Source: Micromonospora tulbaghiae (GTDB lineage Bacteria; Actinomycetota; Actinomycetes; Mycobacteriales; Micromonosporaceae). From it: a DNA stretch of 64,000 bases. Numbering within the stretch: the stretch's first letter is position 1; each line of letters starts with the position of its first letter. Positions 52,837 through 62,410 of this stretch are shown piece by piece. Below the pieces are notes generated by a model. That model ran no database searches. It was not told the DNA's origin and was given only the letters and a program-made list of their open reading frames with translations. The stretch spans positions 62,001 through 126,000 of the forward strand of contig NZ_FMCQ01000013.1 in NCBI RefSeq assembly GCF_900091605.1, in the 5' to 3' direction. A program made the translations under genes and the position numbers.

Positions 52837-54048
52837 ATGCTCGTCACCCGGCCGTACCATCTCCCGGTGAAGCTCCGCCGTCGGCTGGTCGCCGTGTGTC
52901 TGCTCCTGGCGTTGGAGGCGGCGGCGTTCGCGCTGCTCGTCACCGAGTCCGTGACGGGTGCGATCGTCGCCGCCGGCCTCACCTGCGTGTCGTTGTGGCT
53001 GCACCTCGTCCTGCACGAGTGCGGGCACCTCGTCGTGGCGAAGCTGCTGGGTCTGCCGGTCGTCGCGGTCCGTATCGCGCCCTTCAACGGTTGGCGCAAC
53101 GAGGTGTCGGTCCGGCCCTCGCCGTCGACGGCGGCGCTACCGCTGCGGATGGTGCTGTTCTATCTCGGTGGCCCGCTGGCCAACCTGTCCGCCGCGACGG
53201 CACTCGTCGTCGCGTCCGGGTACACCGGTACGGCCTTGACGCGGTTGACGTTGCTCGGCGCAGCGTTCGTGGGGGCGCTGCTCGCCCTGACCAACCTCGT
53301 TCCGGGGCGTGCGACCCGCAGCGACGGCCAGAACCTGCTCCGCTGGCTCCGGGCTCCGGCAGCCGCCCGTGAAGGGCTGGGGGCGGGCTACTACCAGGAG
53401 GAGGTGGTGAGGGCGCTGCGGGCGGTTGCCCGCGTGGCGGGTGACGTCCACCGGGTCGGGATTCAGGCTCGCGCCGGCAGCGATCCGCTCCTGGCCCTCG
53501 CTGCGTACCAGCAGAGACTGAGCACGGCACACACGCAGTCGGCGGAACTGGTCGAGGAGGCCGAGCGGCTCGCGGCGCTGGCCCGCGCGAGCAGCACCGA
53601 TCCCGCGACGGCCGCGGCCATCGGGCAGATGCTGAGCGTCCAGTTCGGGTTGTGGTACCTGTACGCCGCGGTGGTGACCGGTTCGCCGGTGGCACGCCGG
53701 GAGGTGCGAGAGATCTCGGAACTCGCCGGGATCGCCGCCCGGACACAGCCGCACGCGTTCTCCGCCCGGATCGCGATGAGCCTGGCGCATCTGCTCAACC
53801 AGCGGCCCGAGGATGCGCGATCGCTGCTTCTCGACGTCCGCCCCGGTACCGAGCCGGCCGACCTCTGCGCCGTCGCGCTCCTTCTGCGGGCGGCCGCCGA
53901 GTCGTACCTCGGCAACCACGCCGACGCGGACCACCTTCTCCGCGCGGCCGGCGGCGACTATCCGCAGCTGGCGCAGCTCGTGGCCGCGATCCGGGCAGCC
54001 GACCCGGCACCGCCCCTGTTCGCGCCGCTGCGGGTGGCGGGCACCTGA
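52837..54048 (+). CDS. M50-type (site-2 protease-like) membrane metalloprotease
   Basis: 403 residues from ATG 52837 with GGAGGG upstream. The zinc motif is HLVLHECGHLVVAKLLG (H-E-x-x-H) in the second helix. The third ligand region is NLVPGRATRSDGQNLLRWL, as in other M50 proteins (N-x-x-P-x-x-x-x-D-G). About five membrane helices lie in the first 170 residues. The last 230 residues are soluble and helical, like TPR-type repeats (DPLLALAAYQQRLSTAHTQS ...). The substrate is unknown. Possible regulated intramembrane proteolysis. The AfsR-like gene lies 179 bases downstream. Confidence 0.82.
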   Translation: MLVTRPYHLPVKLRRRLVAVCLLLALEAAAFALLVTESVTGAIVAAGLTCVSLWLHLVLHECGHLVVAKLLGLPVVAVRIAPFNGWRNEVSVRPSPSTAALPLRMVLFYLGGPLANLSAATALVVASGYTGTALTRLTLLGAAFVGALLALTNLVPGRATRSDGQNLLRWLRAPAAAREGLGAGYYQEEVVRALRAVARVAGDVHRVGIQARAGSDPLLALAAYQQRLSTAHTQSAELVEEAERLAALARASSTDPATAAAIGQMLSVQFGLWYLYAAVVTGSPVARREVREISELAGIAARTQPHAFSARIAMSLAHLLNQRPEDARSLLLDVRPGTEPADLCAVALLLRAAAESYLGNHADADHLLRAAGGDYPQLAQLVAAIRAADPAPPLFAPLRVAGT

Positions 54049-54227
54049 CGGCTCGCCACCCGACGGCCAGCCAGCGTGCAGGAGCGCTTTCTGCGAGGTT
54101 TCCGTTACGTCGACACACCGCCATTCACATTGATTCTCGTCACGATAGTCGTTATCGCAATACCTTGTCCTGATCTGCGGGGTCGCTTACTCTGGGCGGC
54201 CTCGGAGTTCGACGGGGGAGCGACGGG

Positions 54228-56093
54228 ATGCAATTGGACATTCGGCTTCTGGGTCCTGTCGAGCTGAGGGCGGGCGGCCGCCGCGTCGCGCCGGGCCCGG
54301 GAAAGCGCCGGGCTGTGCTCGCCGGGCTTGCGCTGGCGGCGAACCGGTCGGTGCCCTTGGATCGGCTGGCCGCCATGGTCTGGGCCGATGTTCCGCCGCC
54401 GTCGGCGACGGCCAACCTGCGCTCGCACGCGGCAGCCCTGCGCCGGCTGTTGGGCGACCGACTGGTGACGCGTCCGAACGCGTACGAGCTGCGGACGCAG
54501 CCCGACGAGCTGGATGTCACGGAGTTCCACCGTCTGGCGGAGAACGGCCGCATGGCGCTGGTCAGGGGGCATGCGCTCGACGCCGTTCCGGCACTCGACG
54601 CCGCGCTCGCGTTGTGGCGGGGCTCAGCGGGCGAGGGCCTGCCGGCCGGCACCACGCTCGACAACCGCTGGGCGACCCTGGAGGAGCAGCGGCTTCAGGT
54701 GTTCGAGGTGCTCACCGACGCCCGCCTCGCGGTCGGCCGGCATGCCGAGCTGCTACCCGGGCTGCGTGAGCATCTGGCCGCGCACCCGTTGCGGGAACGG
54801 TCGTGGGGGCAGCTGATGCTCGCGCTGTACCGCTGCGGTGAGGTGCCGGCCGCACTGGCCGCCTACCGGGACGTGCGCGCCCGGCTGGACCAGCACCTCG
54901 GCATCGAGCCGGGAGAGGAACTGGCCGCGCTGCACCGGGCGATCCTGGAGCGGGCGCCGGACGTCTCGTACACCCGGCCGCCGCCGGTGATCGCGGTGTC
55001 GCCGCCGTCGACCTCCGATCCGGCTCCCGCCGCTGAGACCGGCCGGATGGTGCCGCGAGAGCTGCCACCGGATCTGGTCACCTTCGTCGGCCGCACCAGG
55101 GAAGCGGGAGAGGTCAGTGCGGCAGCGACGGGCCGCGCACCCGCGGTCGTGGTCGTCACAGGCCCGCCGGGAAGCGGCAAGACCGGGCTTGCCGTACGCG
55201 CCGCCCGCGCGGTGGCCGGCGACTTTCCCGACGGGCAGATCTTCGTCGACGTCGCGTACCGGGCCTCGGTCACCCCGGCGGAGTTGCTGGCCCGGGTGCT
55301 GCGCGCGCTCGGCGTCGCGCCGGCCGACATGCCCGACAGTGCCGACGAGCGCGCCGGGCGCCTGCGCTCGCTCACCGCCGGACGCCGGCTTCTGCTGGTC
55401 CTCGACGGGGTCACCAGCGCGTCCCAGGTGCGGCCCCTCCTGCCCGCCAGTCCCGGTCCTGCCCTGATCGCCGTTGCCCGGCGCTCTCTGGGCAACCTCG
55501 ACGGTGTACGGCGGGTCGCCCTGTCGCCGTTGGCCGAGCCCGGCGCTCGGGAACTGCTGGCCGCGCTCGCCGGTGCGGAACGGCTGGCCGCGGATCCGGG
55601 CGCGACAGCCGAGCTGATCGGCCTCTGTGCCGGGTCGGTGCTGGCGCTGCGGGTCGCCGGATCGAGGCTGGCGACGTGGCCGGGGATGTCGGTGGCCGCG
55701 CTGGTCGGCGAACTCACCGCGGGAGGGAGCAAGCTGGATCTGCTGAGTTACGACGACCTGTCCGTACGAGCGAGCCTTGCCGCCGCCGTCGCGGTCGTCG
55801 CCTCGGAGGACGAGGTGGCCGGCCGGCTGTTCGAGCTTCTCGCGGCGTGCCCGGAGGCTCCGGCGGCGATGGACCGTGCCGCGGCGGAACTGGGAGAGTC
55901 CACCGAACGGATCCGGCGGGCCATGGAAGGCCTGGTCGATGCGCACCTCGTCGCCCGGGACAGTTCGGCCCGCTACCGGCTGCCGGCGCTGGTCCGGGAC
56001 TACGCCGCCGAATTGTCGACGGCGCCGCCCGAACCACCGTCGCGCCTCGTCCGGGGGAACCCGTTCCTCACGTTGTTGGCCCGGTCCGGCTGA
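54228..56093 (+). CDS. AfsR/SARP-family regulator with NTPase domain
   Basis: 621 residues from ATG 54228 with GGGGGAG upstream. Domains in order: OmpR-type winged helix (residues 1-90: DIRLLGPVELRAGGRRV ... TANLRSHAAALRRLLGD), BTAD domain (about 95-245: VTEFHRLAENGRMAL ... LRERSWGQLMLALYRCGEVP), then an NB-ARC-like ATPase with Walker A VTGPPGSGKTGLAVRA and Walker B-like LLLVLDGVT, ending in a winged helix (EDEVAGRLFELLAACPE). No TPR repeats follow. SARP proteins switch on antibiotic or developmental genes. It points toward the secreted nuclease gene 116 bases downstream. Confidence 0.9.
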   Translation: MQLDIRLLGPVELRAGGRRVAPGPGKRRAVLAGLALAANRSVPLDRLAAMVWADVPPPSATANLRSHAAALRRLLGDRLVTRPNAYELRTQPDELDVTEFHRLAENGRMALVRGHALDAVPALDAALALWRGSAGEGLPAGTTLDNRWATLEEQRLQVFEVLTDARLAVGRHAELLPGLREHLAAHPLRERSWGQLMLALYRCGEVPAALAAYRDVRARLDQHLGIEPGEELAALHRAILERAPDVSYTRPPPVIAVSPPSTSDPAPAAETGRMVPRELPPDLVTFVGRTREAGEVSAAATGRAPAVVVVTGPPGSGKTGLAVRAARAVAGDFPDGQIFVDVAYRASVTPAELLARVLRALGVAPADMPDSADERAGRLRSLTAGRRLLLVLDGVTSASQVRPLLPASPGPALIAVARRSLGNLDGVRRVALSPLAEPGARELLAALAGAERLAADPGATAELIGLCAGSVLALRVAGSRLATWPGMSVAALVGELTAGGSKLDLLSYDDLSVRASLAAAVAVVASEDEVAGRLFELLAACPEAPAAMDRAAAELGESTERIRRAMEGLVDAHLVARDSSARYRLPALVRDYAAELSTAPPEPPSRLVRGNPFLTLLARSG

Positions 56094-56209
56094 TCGATTC
56101 TGCCGAGCGCTCGGATCGTTCGGCGAGCGTAGGCGACAAAGTATCTCGAATATAGATCGCCGTGACAGGCTCCGCTCGTCATCGACCAATCTCAGTGAGA
56201 CGGGGCGGC

Positions 56210-58564
56210 ATGTCAGGCTACAGACGCCATCGCTATTTCAGTCGGTCCTTACGCGTGACGGCATCCGCCGTCGCGATCCTCCTCCCGCTCAGCATGCTCA
56301 GCCAGCCGGCATCCGCCCAGGTCGTCACCGAGGCGCAACTTCCGGCATGCGCCGACCCGTCCGTGCCGGACGACGTCAACCACGCGTCCATCCGTCTCGA
56401 AGGACCGGCAGCCGGGTCGGAGGTCGCGGTCGACGCGAACGGCAGGATCGCCGTCAACGGCTACGTGCACAAGCAGGCCACGATGGTGGACGTCTCGGTC
56501 GACAAGACCACCTCGACCAGCTTCACCTACGGCCCGCCGCCGGCGGGCGTCACGGACTGGTCGGCCTCCTGGACCACCAGCATGCGCCCACCGCGACTGG
56601 GTCCGGTGAAGGTCTGCAGCCGTGCCCAGCGCGAACCCGGCCGCTACGCACGGATCCTCCGCGACATCACGGTGCTGGACCTGATCCCGCCGAGCAACGT
56701 TCCGAACCTGGCGGTCGGCACGATCACGGCCACCGGCGCGAAGGTCACCTGGGGTGCGGCGACCGACAACTACGGCCTCGCCGGCTACGAGATCACCGTC
56801 GACGGGGGCAGCCCGCACCGGACCACCGTCGGCACCCGCTCGTACTCGATCACCGGACTCCAGCCGTCGAGCAACCACACGGTCTCCGTGGTCGCCGTCG
56901 ACCTGGCCGGCAACAGGTCGAAGACACCCGCCACGACGTCGTTCACGACGGACGCCCTGCCGCCCCCGCCCGACGTGGACGCCGGCCTGACCCTGGACCC
57001 GGACGAGGGCGGCGCCATGGCCAGCTGGCACCCGAACCCGGCCACCGAGGCGAGCTACCGCGCCTACCTCGACGGCGAGATCTACGACCACTTCGAGCGC
57101 GACCAGCTCTGCGAGGACGGCAACGGCAAGGTCGCCAGCCCGTGTACGGCGGACAGCATCATCAAGCTTCCGATCGAGCCGCTCGAGGAGTACACGCCGT
57201 ACGCCTTCCGGGTGGAGGCGTTGAGCGCCGACGGCACGGTGGTGCGGGAGCTCGCGGGTGACTTCACCACGATGATCCACGTGGACGAGCTGTCACCGGC
57301 GGTCACGCAGACCACCGCCAGTGAAGCGTCGCAATGCGCGGGCGCCGGTGGTGACATCTACATCGCGGCCAGCTCGCGTGCCAGTGTGCCGGTGCCCTCC
57401 GGCGCCACGCAGATCTTCCTCGGCTGTTACCGCGCGGCCGACACCAGCTGCCTCGACGCCGTCCTGCCACCGTCCGGCGAGAAGCTCGTCGACTGCGCGG
57501 ACGACCTCACCCGCACTCTGTTCGCCATCGCTCCCTCCGGCCGCGGGCCGGTCATCTCGTCGATCGACGACACGCAGGCCAGGCCCCTGCTGCTGCAAGG
57601 GGCTGTGGTGCCGATCGCCTGGTGCCTGAGCAGCGGCGCCTGCGCGACGCTCATCGCTCCCGTCGCGGAGACGACCGCGGCGGCCGCGGTCGCCCCGGCT
57701 GCCGCCGCCAGCATCTCGTGGTGGGTCGTCGGCCTCGGCGGCCTCGGACTCGGGGTCGCGCTGGGCGCGCTGCTCGCCATCCTCTTTCCCGGCACCATCG
57801 GCGTCAACGGGCTCATCGAGTACCCGATCTCGCACGACGTCGACTTCGAGCAGTTCGACAACTGGGGCCTGGACGAGGGCGAGTGGTACAACAGCCTGAA
57901 GGTATACGCCGAGGTCATCAAGACGACGAAGCTGGTGGCGAACCAGCGCAACCTGCCCTTCGCCTGGGACTCCACGGAGGACGGGCGCCTCAAGCGGATC
58001 ATCGACCAGGCATGTACGGCGCAGCGCGGCACCCAGGGCAAGGCCGGATGCGACGACGACATCATCGTCTACGTACCCGGGGCCAAGAACTACAAGGGCG
58101 CCGACATGACCGAGACCGGCAAGCACATCGTGGCCGCCATGGGCGACGGCGGATATCCGCAGCCGCCGACCCGGGCGGTGTGGTTCTACCCGGCCCGTAG
58201 CGTCGGTGGGCAGGCGGCGCGCGCCAAGGGCCACAGCCGCGGCTGGTTCGGCACCGCGGCGTTCAAGCCGAACGCGTGCGACGTACGGGTTCCCGGGCAG
58301 ACCTGCGACGAGTTCCCGTTCTGGTCGACCGACCAGGCGGTCGACCTGACCGGCCAGGTCGCCAGCCTGAAGCTGGTGTCGACCGCCGAGTCGCTTCCGC
58401 AGGCCAACGACATCAACGCGCTCTACGGCAAGTGCAAGGTGACCGACAAGACCAAGTTCGTCGTGCTGCCGGTGAAACCGTGGGTCGAGGCAGGCGGCCC
58501 GAGCTTCGCCTTCAAGCTCAGCGGCGGCGGGGCTAGCCTGTGCATGACGCCCGTGGCACCGTGA
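56210..58564 (+). CDS. secreted FN3 protein with C-terminal NucA/NucB-like nuclease domain (toxin-like)
   Basis: 784 residues from ATG 56210 (MSGYRRHRYFSRSLRV, signal about 1-40). GTG 56162 is an alternative. Order: signal, an unknown beta domain (about 45-155), FN3 domain (about 165-255), a second FN3-like region (about 260-365), a middle part, one membrane helix (WVVGLGGLGLGVALGALLAI, about 505-525), and a C-terminal nuclease region. The last matches Bacillus NucB step by step: TGKHIVAAMGDGG, then the acidic motif TCDEFPFWST (NucB D-R-D-E-W-P), then ANDINALYGK and KFVVLPV. It resembles a polymorphic toxin. A likely immunity gene follows after 16 bases. Confidence 0.8.
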   Translation: MSGYRRHRYFSRSLRVTASAVAILLPLSMLSQPASAQVVTEAQLPACADPSVPDDVNHASIRLEGPAAGSEVAVDANGRIAVNGYVHKQATMVDVSVDKTTSTSFTYGPPPAGVTDWSASWTTSMRPPRLGPVKVCSRAQREPGRYARILRDITVLDLIPPSNVPNLAVGTITATGAKVTWGAATDNYGLAGYEITVDGGSPHRTTVGTRSYSITGLQPSSNHTVSVVAVDLAGNRSKTPATTSFTTDALPPPPDVDAGLTLDPDEGGAMASWHPNPATEASYRAYLDGEIYDHFERDQLCEDGNGKVASPCTADSIIKLPIEPLEEYTPYAFRVEALSADGTVVRELAGDFTTMIHVDELSPAVTQTTASEASQCAGAGGDIYIAASSRASVPVPSGATQIFLGCYRAADTSCLDAVLPPSGEKLVDCADDLTRTLFAIAPSGRGPVISSIDDTQARPLLLQGAVVPIAWCLSSGACATLIAPVAETTAAAAVAPAAAASISWWVVGLGGLGLGVALGALLAILFPGTIGVNGLIEYPISHDVDFEQFDNWGLDEGEWYNSLKVYAEVIKTTKLVANQRNLPFAWDSTEDGRLKRIIDQACTAQRGTQGKAGCDDDIIVYVPGAKNYKGADMTETGKHIVAAMGDGGYPQPPTRAVWFYPARSVGGQAARAKGHSRGWFGTAAFKPNACDVRVPGQTCDEFPFWSTDQAVDLTGQVASLKLVSTAESLPQANDINALYGKCKVTDKTKFVVLPVKPWVEAGGPSFAFKLSGGGASLCMTPVAP

Positions 58565-58580
58565 GCCGAGGAGCCTCCTG

Positions 58581-59273
58581 ATGCTCGACGACATGCGCGT
58601 ACTGCGCGGAGCGGTGCGGGAGTACCGCGTCGCGGCAACTGCTGCCGGCCTCGACTGGCCCGACGCGGGCGAGTCGCCGGCCGGGCCGCCGCCAGACCGG
58701 GTGCGCCGGATCTTCGACGTGGACCACGTCGCTGATCAGCTGGCCTGGTTGCAGTCGCAGCGCTGGCCCGACGCGCGGTTGCTCCCGAACGGCGGATGGC
58801 GGATGCCGTGGCCGGACGGTGGGGACGCGCTCGATTACCTCGGACTGTCGATCGGGACGCCGTTCCCCTGGCGGCAGCAGCTACCGCTGTTCCACTTCGA
58901 CTTCCTGCTCTACACGTTCGTCCTCGCAGGCGAGCACGAGGGCGAGATCTGGCGCTACCCGGTCGGTGAGGACGCCTGGGAGTCGGTGCGTGCCGCCTCC
59001 AGCCTGGCCGTGCTCTTCGACCAGTGGACCAGGGGAATCGCCGCCGGTGTGGTCCGCTACGACGAGGCGAACAAGTGGCTCCTCGTCGAGGACGTGGAGG
59101 GGGTTCCCGGTCTCGACCCGCTGGCCTTCCCGGTGACTCCGGTGGACGAGACGCTGCTGCACGCGCGGCAGCGTGAATGCGGGGCGAGCCCTGTGGCCGA
59201 CGACGAGGGTTTCGAGCACCAGGAACGGCTGCTCGACGCCATCGACGGGGCAAAGGCCACGCTCGGCAGGTAG
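58581..59273 (+). CDS. SUKH-like protein, likely immunity partner of the nuclease
   Basis: 230 residues from ATG 58581 with GAGGAGCC upstream, 16 bases after the nuclease gene. It is acidic and soluble. It has W-P-D repeats (DWPDAGESPAGPP, QRWPDARLLPNG) and a middle of SUKH-like composition (FHFDFLLYTFVLAGEHEGE, WRYPVGEDAWESVRAA, SLAVLFDQWTRG). I assign SUKH/immunity only by fold-like features and by its position behind a toxin-like gene. Confidence 0.65.
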   Translation: MLDDMRVLRGAVREYRVAATAAGLDWPDAGESPAGPPPDRVRRIFDVDHVADQLAWLQSQRWPDARLLPNGGWRMPWPDGGDALDYLGLSIGTPFPWRQQLPLFHFDFLLYTFVLAGEHEGEIWRYPVGEDAWESVRAASSLAVLFDQWTRGIAAGVVRYDEANKWLLVEDVEGVPGLDPLAFPVTPVDETLLHARQRECGASPVADDEGFEHQERLLDAIDGAKATLGR

Positions 59274-59275
59274 GC

Positions 59276-59315
59276 CGGCTGCGGCGGGTGGGCCTCGGCT
59301 CACCCGCCGCAGCCG
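59276..59315. terminator. bidirectional terminator hairpin
   Basis: CGGCTGCGGCGGGTG (59276-59290) and CACCCGCCGCAGCCG (59301-59315) form a perfect 15-pair stem with a ten-base loop. It lies between the convergent ends of the immunity-like gene and the SRPBCC gene. Confidence 0.85.
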
Positions 59316-59318
59316 TGG

Positions 59319-59795
59319 TCAGTCCTCGAAGCCCGCCGGGTGGGCGTCTCCGACCGCGTTCAGCAGCACACCCTGCTCCAGCAGCGCCTTGCAGGCGCAG
59401 AGGACCATGGTGAACCCGCCCATCGAGTCGATCGCCTTGCTCACGGCCTGGTCGGCGGTGCCGGCGAAGCCGGTCTCGGTGACCCGGACCAGCGTGGTGT
59501 CGCCCTCGCCCGGCAGGAACCGCCACTCGACCTGGGTGGGGGACTCCGGATCCCACTCGGCCAGGATGCGGCGGTTCTCCTCCACGTCCTTGACGGTCAC
59601 GACGGTGGAGACGCCGTACATCTCCCAGTCCCAGGTGACGACGGCGCCGGGTTCCAGCCGGCCGCTGCTCCTGGTGAACCAGAACTTCGTGGTCACCGCC
59701 GGGTCGGCGAACGCCTGGAAGACCTCGGCGGCGGGCCGGCGGATGAGCATCTGCGCGGTGATGACAGGGGGTCGGGTCAGACGGTCACTGTCCAC
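59319..59795 (-). CDS. SRPBCC/AHSA1-like protein
   Basis: 158 residues from GTG 59795. TATAGT (minus strand, 59808-59803) lies so that transcription would start within one or two bases of this GTG, which suggests a leaderless start. The START-like fold shows MLIRRPAAEVFQAFADPAVT, TKFWFTRSSGRLEPGAVVTW, VEWRFLPGEGDTTLVRVTETG and GFTMVLCACKALLEQG. Members bind hydrophobic molecules or activate Hsp90-like partners. No ligand can be named. Confidence 0.85.
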   Translation of the reverse strand: MDSDRLTRPPVITAQMLIRRPAAEVFQAFADPAVTTKFWFTRSSGRLEPGAVVTWDWEMYGVSTVVTVKDVEENRRILAEWDPESPTQVEWRFLPGEGDTTLVRVTETGFAGTADQAVSKAIDSMGGFTMVLCACKALLEQGVLLNAVGDAHPAGFED

Positions 59796-59940
59796 GAGGG
59801 GCACTATATGGCCCGGAAGCACCACGCCGGGCCCACGAGCGGATCACCGCGGGGGACCGGAATTCGCTTGAGCGGCGCCGCGACGTGAGTCAGAGTCGTT
59901 CCATGATCTCCAACCGGAAGGGCGGCGACGCCCCGGCGCG

Positions 59941-60828
59941 ATGAGCGCCCCCACGCGGCGCGACGGCGCCGCGAAGACCCCGCAGACCGTTCGCAGCGGT
60001 GACCCGCACGACCTGTGGCAGCAGGCCGTCCGGATCCGCCAGGAATGGCTCGACCACGCGCTGTCCACGCAACCGGCCGACCGACCGGCCGCCGAGCGCT
60101 GCCTGACCGCCCTCTACGCGAGGGCGTCGCGGCCGCGGCCCCGGTTCGAGTGGGTCGACTCGCCGGCCAAGGCGATGCCGCTGGTCAGCGGCTGGCCCAC
60201 ACTCGACCACCTCCACGAACGCATCCGGGCGGCACGGCCGGCCCGGACACCCCTGCTGGCGAGCGACATCGCCATGATCGTCTCCCAGCTCCGTGGCGCG
60301 CTCAGCGCGGGCGTCGTGCACACCGATCCCGAGCTGTCACCCGCGCGTACGGGCAAGGCCAAGCAGCCGTGGCCCGAGCTGGCGCCGCTGCGGGCGCTGG
60401 ACAGCGGCGTACCGCTCGCCGTCGTACTGCACCAGGGGGTACGCGCGGCGCTGCACCGGAGCCTCGCGCACGGGTTCTACCTGCCGGTGCGTGGGGCGCT
60501 CGCGAGCGACGGCCCGGTGCCCGTGTGCTGGTACGGGCAGCAGGACGCGTCCTGGATCGCCTACTACGACGTGCTGCGCCGGCTCGGCCTCGCCCGGTAC
60601 GGGCCGGACGAGACAGAGCACCTCGACACCTGGGCCGACCTGGCCCGCTCCTGCGGCTGGTGGTGGCCGGGGGAGGAGGTCTGCGTCGTCGTGGACCGGC
60701 CGCAGACGATCCGGACCGAGCCGGTCCCCGGTACGCCGCACGACCGGATCCGGCTGCGACCCGGCGGTGTCCGCTATCGCGACGGCTGGCAACCACCGCA
60801 CAGCGGCGCGGGCGCCGATCCGGGATGA
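59941..60828 (+). CDS. DUF6745-like hypothetical protein
   Basis: 295 residues from ATG 59941. The first half has DLWQQAVRIRQEWLDHALST and YARASRPRPRFEWVDSPAKA. The second half has WIAYYDVLRRLGLARY, then RSCGWWWPGEEVCVVVDRP and RPGGVRYRDGWQ. The P-x-x-V-R-Y-R-D-G-W ending and V-C-x-x-x-x-R-P segment resemble what I remember of DUF6745 proteins. The function is unknown. Confidence 0.55.
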   Translation: MSAPTRRDGAAKTPQTVRSGDPHDLWQQAVRIRQEWLDHALSTQPADRPAAERCLTALYARASRPRPRFEWVDSPAKAMPLVSGWPTLDHLHERIRAARPARTPLLASDIAMIVSQLRGALSAGVVHTDPELSPARTGKAKQPWPELAPLRALDSGVPLAVVLHQGVRAALHRSLAHGFYLPVRGALASDGPVPVCWYGQQDASWIAYYDVLRRLGLARYGPDETEHLDTWADLARSCGWWWPGEEVCVVVDRPQTIRTEPVPGTPHDRIRLRPGGVRYRDGWQPPHSGAGADPG

Positions 60829-61055
60829 CGGGCGGGCGCAGACCTTGATTGGATAGGCGACGGTAAATAGATTGGGCTCGGGCGCCGCCGAGGTCCGCAG
60901 ACCGGACCCCGGCGGCTGACCGGGCCGCCTTCGAGCCGGGCACATCGGTCGTACGCATCGACCATGTGGCGCACCGCCGCGCCGCACCCTCGCGCGCTGC
61001 GGCGTCCGTCCCGGACGCGCGTCGCTGCGCCCTGTCCCACGCCGAAGGACTTCCC

Positions 61056-62336
61056 ATGACGATTCTCCGTGCCCGCCCCGCCCCGCTCGTGGCGGCCGTC
61101 GCCGCGCTGGCCGCCGTCACAGCGGCCGGTACGGCGCTGCTCACCGGCCCGGCCGCAGCCGCACAGGGCTGCCGGGTCGACTACACACCCAACCAGTGGC
61201 CCGGCGGGTTCACCGCGAACATCAAGGTGTCACCGGGTGACACCGCCGTCTCCGGCTGGACCGTCACCTGGACGTACGCCGGGGACGAGCGCGTCACGAA
61301 CGGCTGGAACGCCACAGTGAGCCAGTCCGGGTCGACGGTGACCGCCCGCAACATGTCGTACAACGGCAGCATCCCGGCCGGCGGCTCGACCGAGTTCGGC
61401 GTGCAGGGCACGTTCGGCACCGCCGGCGGCGCGCCGACCGGGTTCAGCCTGAACGGCGTACCGTGCAACGGCGCCGGCCCGACCACGCCGCCGCCCACCA
61501 CGACGGTGCCGACGACCGCCCCACCGACCACCGCCCCACCGACCACGGCGCCGCCCACGACCGCACCGCCCACGACGGCCCCGCCGACCACGCCTCCGCC
61601 CACGACGCCACCTCCCACGACGCCGCCGCCGACCACCCCGCCGCCGAGCGGGTGCGCGGGGGCGGTGCTCTGCGACGGCTTCGAGAGCCAGACCGGTTCG
61701 ACGCCGTCGGGTGACTGGAGCGTGGTGAGCCCTGACTGTTCCGGCGCGGGCACGGCCACCATCGACACGACCACCACGCACAGCGGCAGCCGCGCGGTCC
61801 GGATCAACGGCGCCGCCGGCTACTGCAACCACGTGTTCGTCCGGACCACGAAGAACCTCGGCAACCTGGGTAGCGTCCGGTACGCCCGGATCTGGGTCCG
61901 GCACACCACCGCCCAGCCGACCGACCACACCACGATGATCACCATGTCGGACGCCGCCGACGGCAACCGGGATCTGCGGCTGGGCGGCCAGAACGGCGCG
62001 CTCCAGTGGAACCGCGCCTCCGACGACGCCACGTTGCCCGAGCAGAGCCCGGCCGGTGTGGCGCAGAGCGTGCCGCTGCCCACCAACCGCTGGGCCTGCC
62101 TGGAGTTCATGGTGGACGGCTCCGCCGGTCAGCTGCGCACCTGGCTGGACGGCGTCGCCGTGACCGGGCTGACCGCCGACGGCGTACCGACGCACGACAT
62201 CGACGGCCAGTGGTACAACCGCACCTGGCGACCGCAGCTCACCGACCTGAAGCTGGGCTGGGAGAGCTACGGCGGCGGCGCCGACACCCTCTGGTACGAC
62301 GACGTGGCGATGGGCTCCACCCGCATCGGCTGCTGA
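61056..62336 (+). CDS. secreted CBM2 protein with Thr/Pro linker and a Cip1-like C-terminal domain
   Basis: 426 residues from ATG 61056. Signal about 1-34, then CBM2 (CRVDYTPNQWPGGFTANIKV, then ATVSQSGSTVTARNMSYNG, then GFSLNGVPC; about 36-140), a long (P-P-T-T-A/P)n linker (about 142-198), and a 225-residue domain with CDGFESQTGSTPSGDWSVV, NHVFVRTTKNLG, RYARIWVRHT, NRWACLEFMVDG and WYDDVAMGSTRIGC. This last domain has the jelly-roll pattern of Cip1/polysaccharide-lyase-like proteins found with cellulases. Cip1-like is from memory and should be tested. The linker DNA is internally repetitive (61480-61650). Confidence 0.82.
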   Translation: MTILRARPAPLVAAVAALAAVTAAGTALLTGPAAAAQGCRVDYTPNQWPGGFTANIKVSPGDTAVSGWTVTWTYAGDERVTNGWNATVSQSGSTVTARNMSYNGSIPAGGSTEFGVQGTFGTAGGAPTGFSLNGVPCNGAGPTTPPPTTTVPTTAPPTTAPPTTAPPTTAPPTTAPPTTPPPTTPPPTTPPPTTPPPSGCAGAVLCDGFESQTGSTPSGDWSVVSPDCSGAGTATIDTTTTHSGSRAVRINGAAGYCNHVFVRTTKNLGNLGSVRYARIWVRHTTAQPTDHTTMITMSDAADGNRDLRLGGQNGALQWNRASDDATLPEQSPAGVAQSVPLPTNRWACLEFMVDGSAGQLRTWLDGVAVTGLTADGVPTHDIDGQWYNRTWRPQLTDLKLGWESYGGGADTLWYDDVAMGSTRIGC

Positions 62337-62353
62337 CGCACTCTCACCCCTGG

Positions 62354-62399
62354 CGGTGGAACGTCACGGGTGCCGAACGGACACCGTGACGTTCCACCG
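62354..62399. terminator. bidirectional terminator hairpin
   Basis: CGGTGGAACGTCACGG (62354-62369) pairs with its exact complement at 62384-62399 across a 14-base loop, a 16-pair stem. It lies between the convergent CBM2 gene and the XRE regulator gene. Confidence 0.85.
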
Positions 62400-62410
62400 G
62401 GGCGGGCGGC

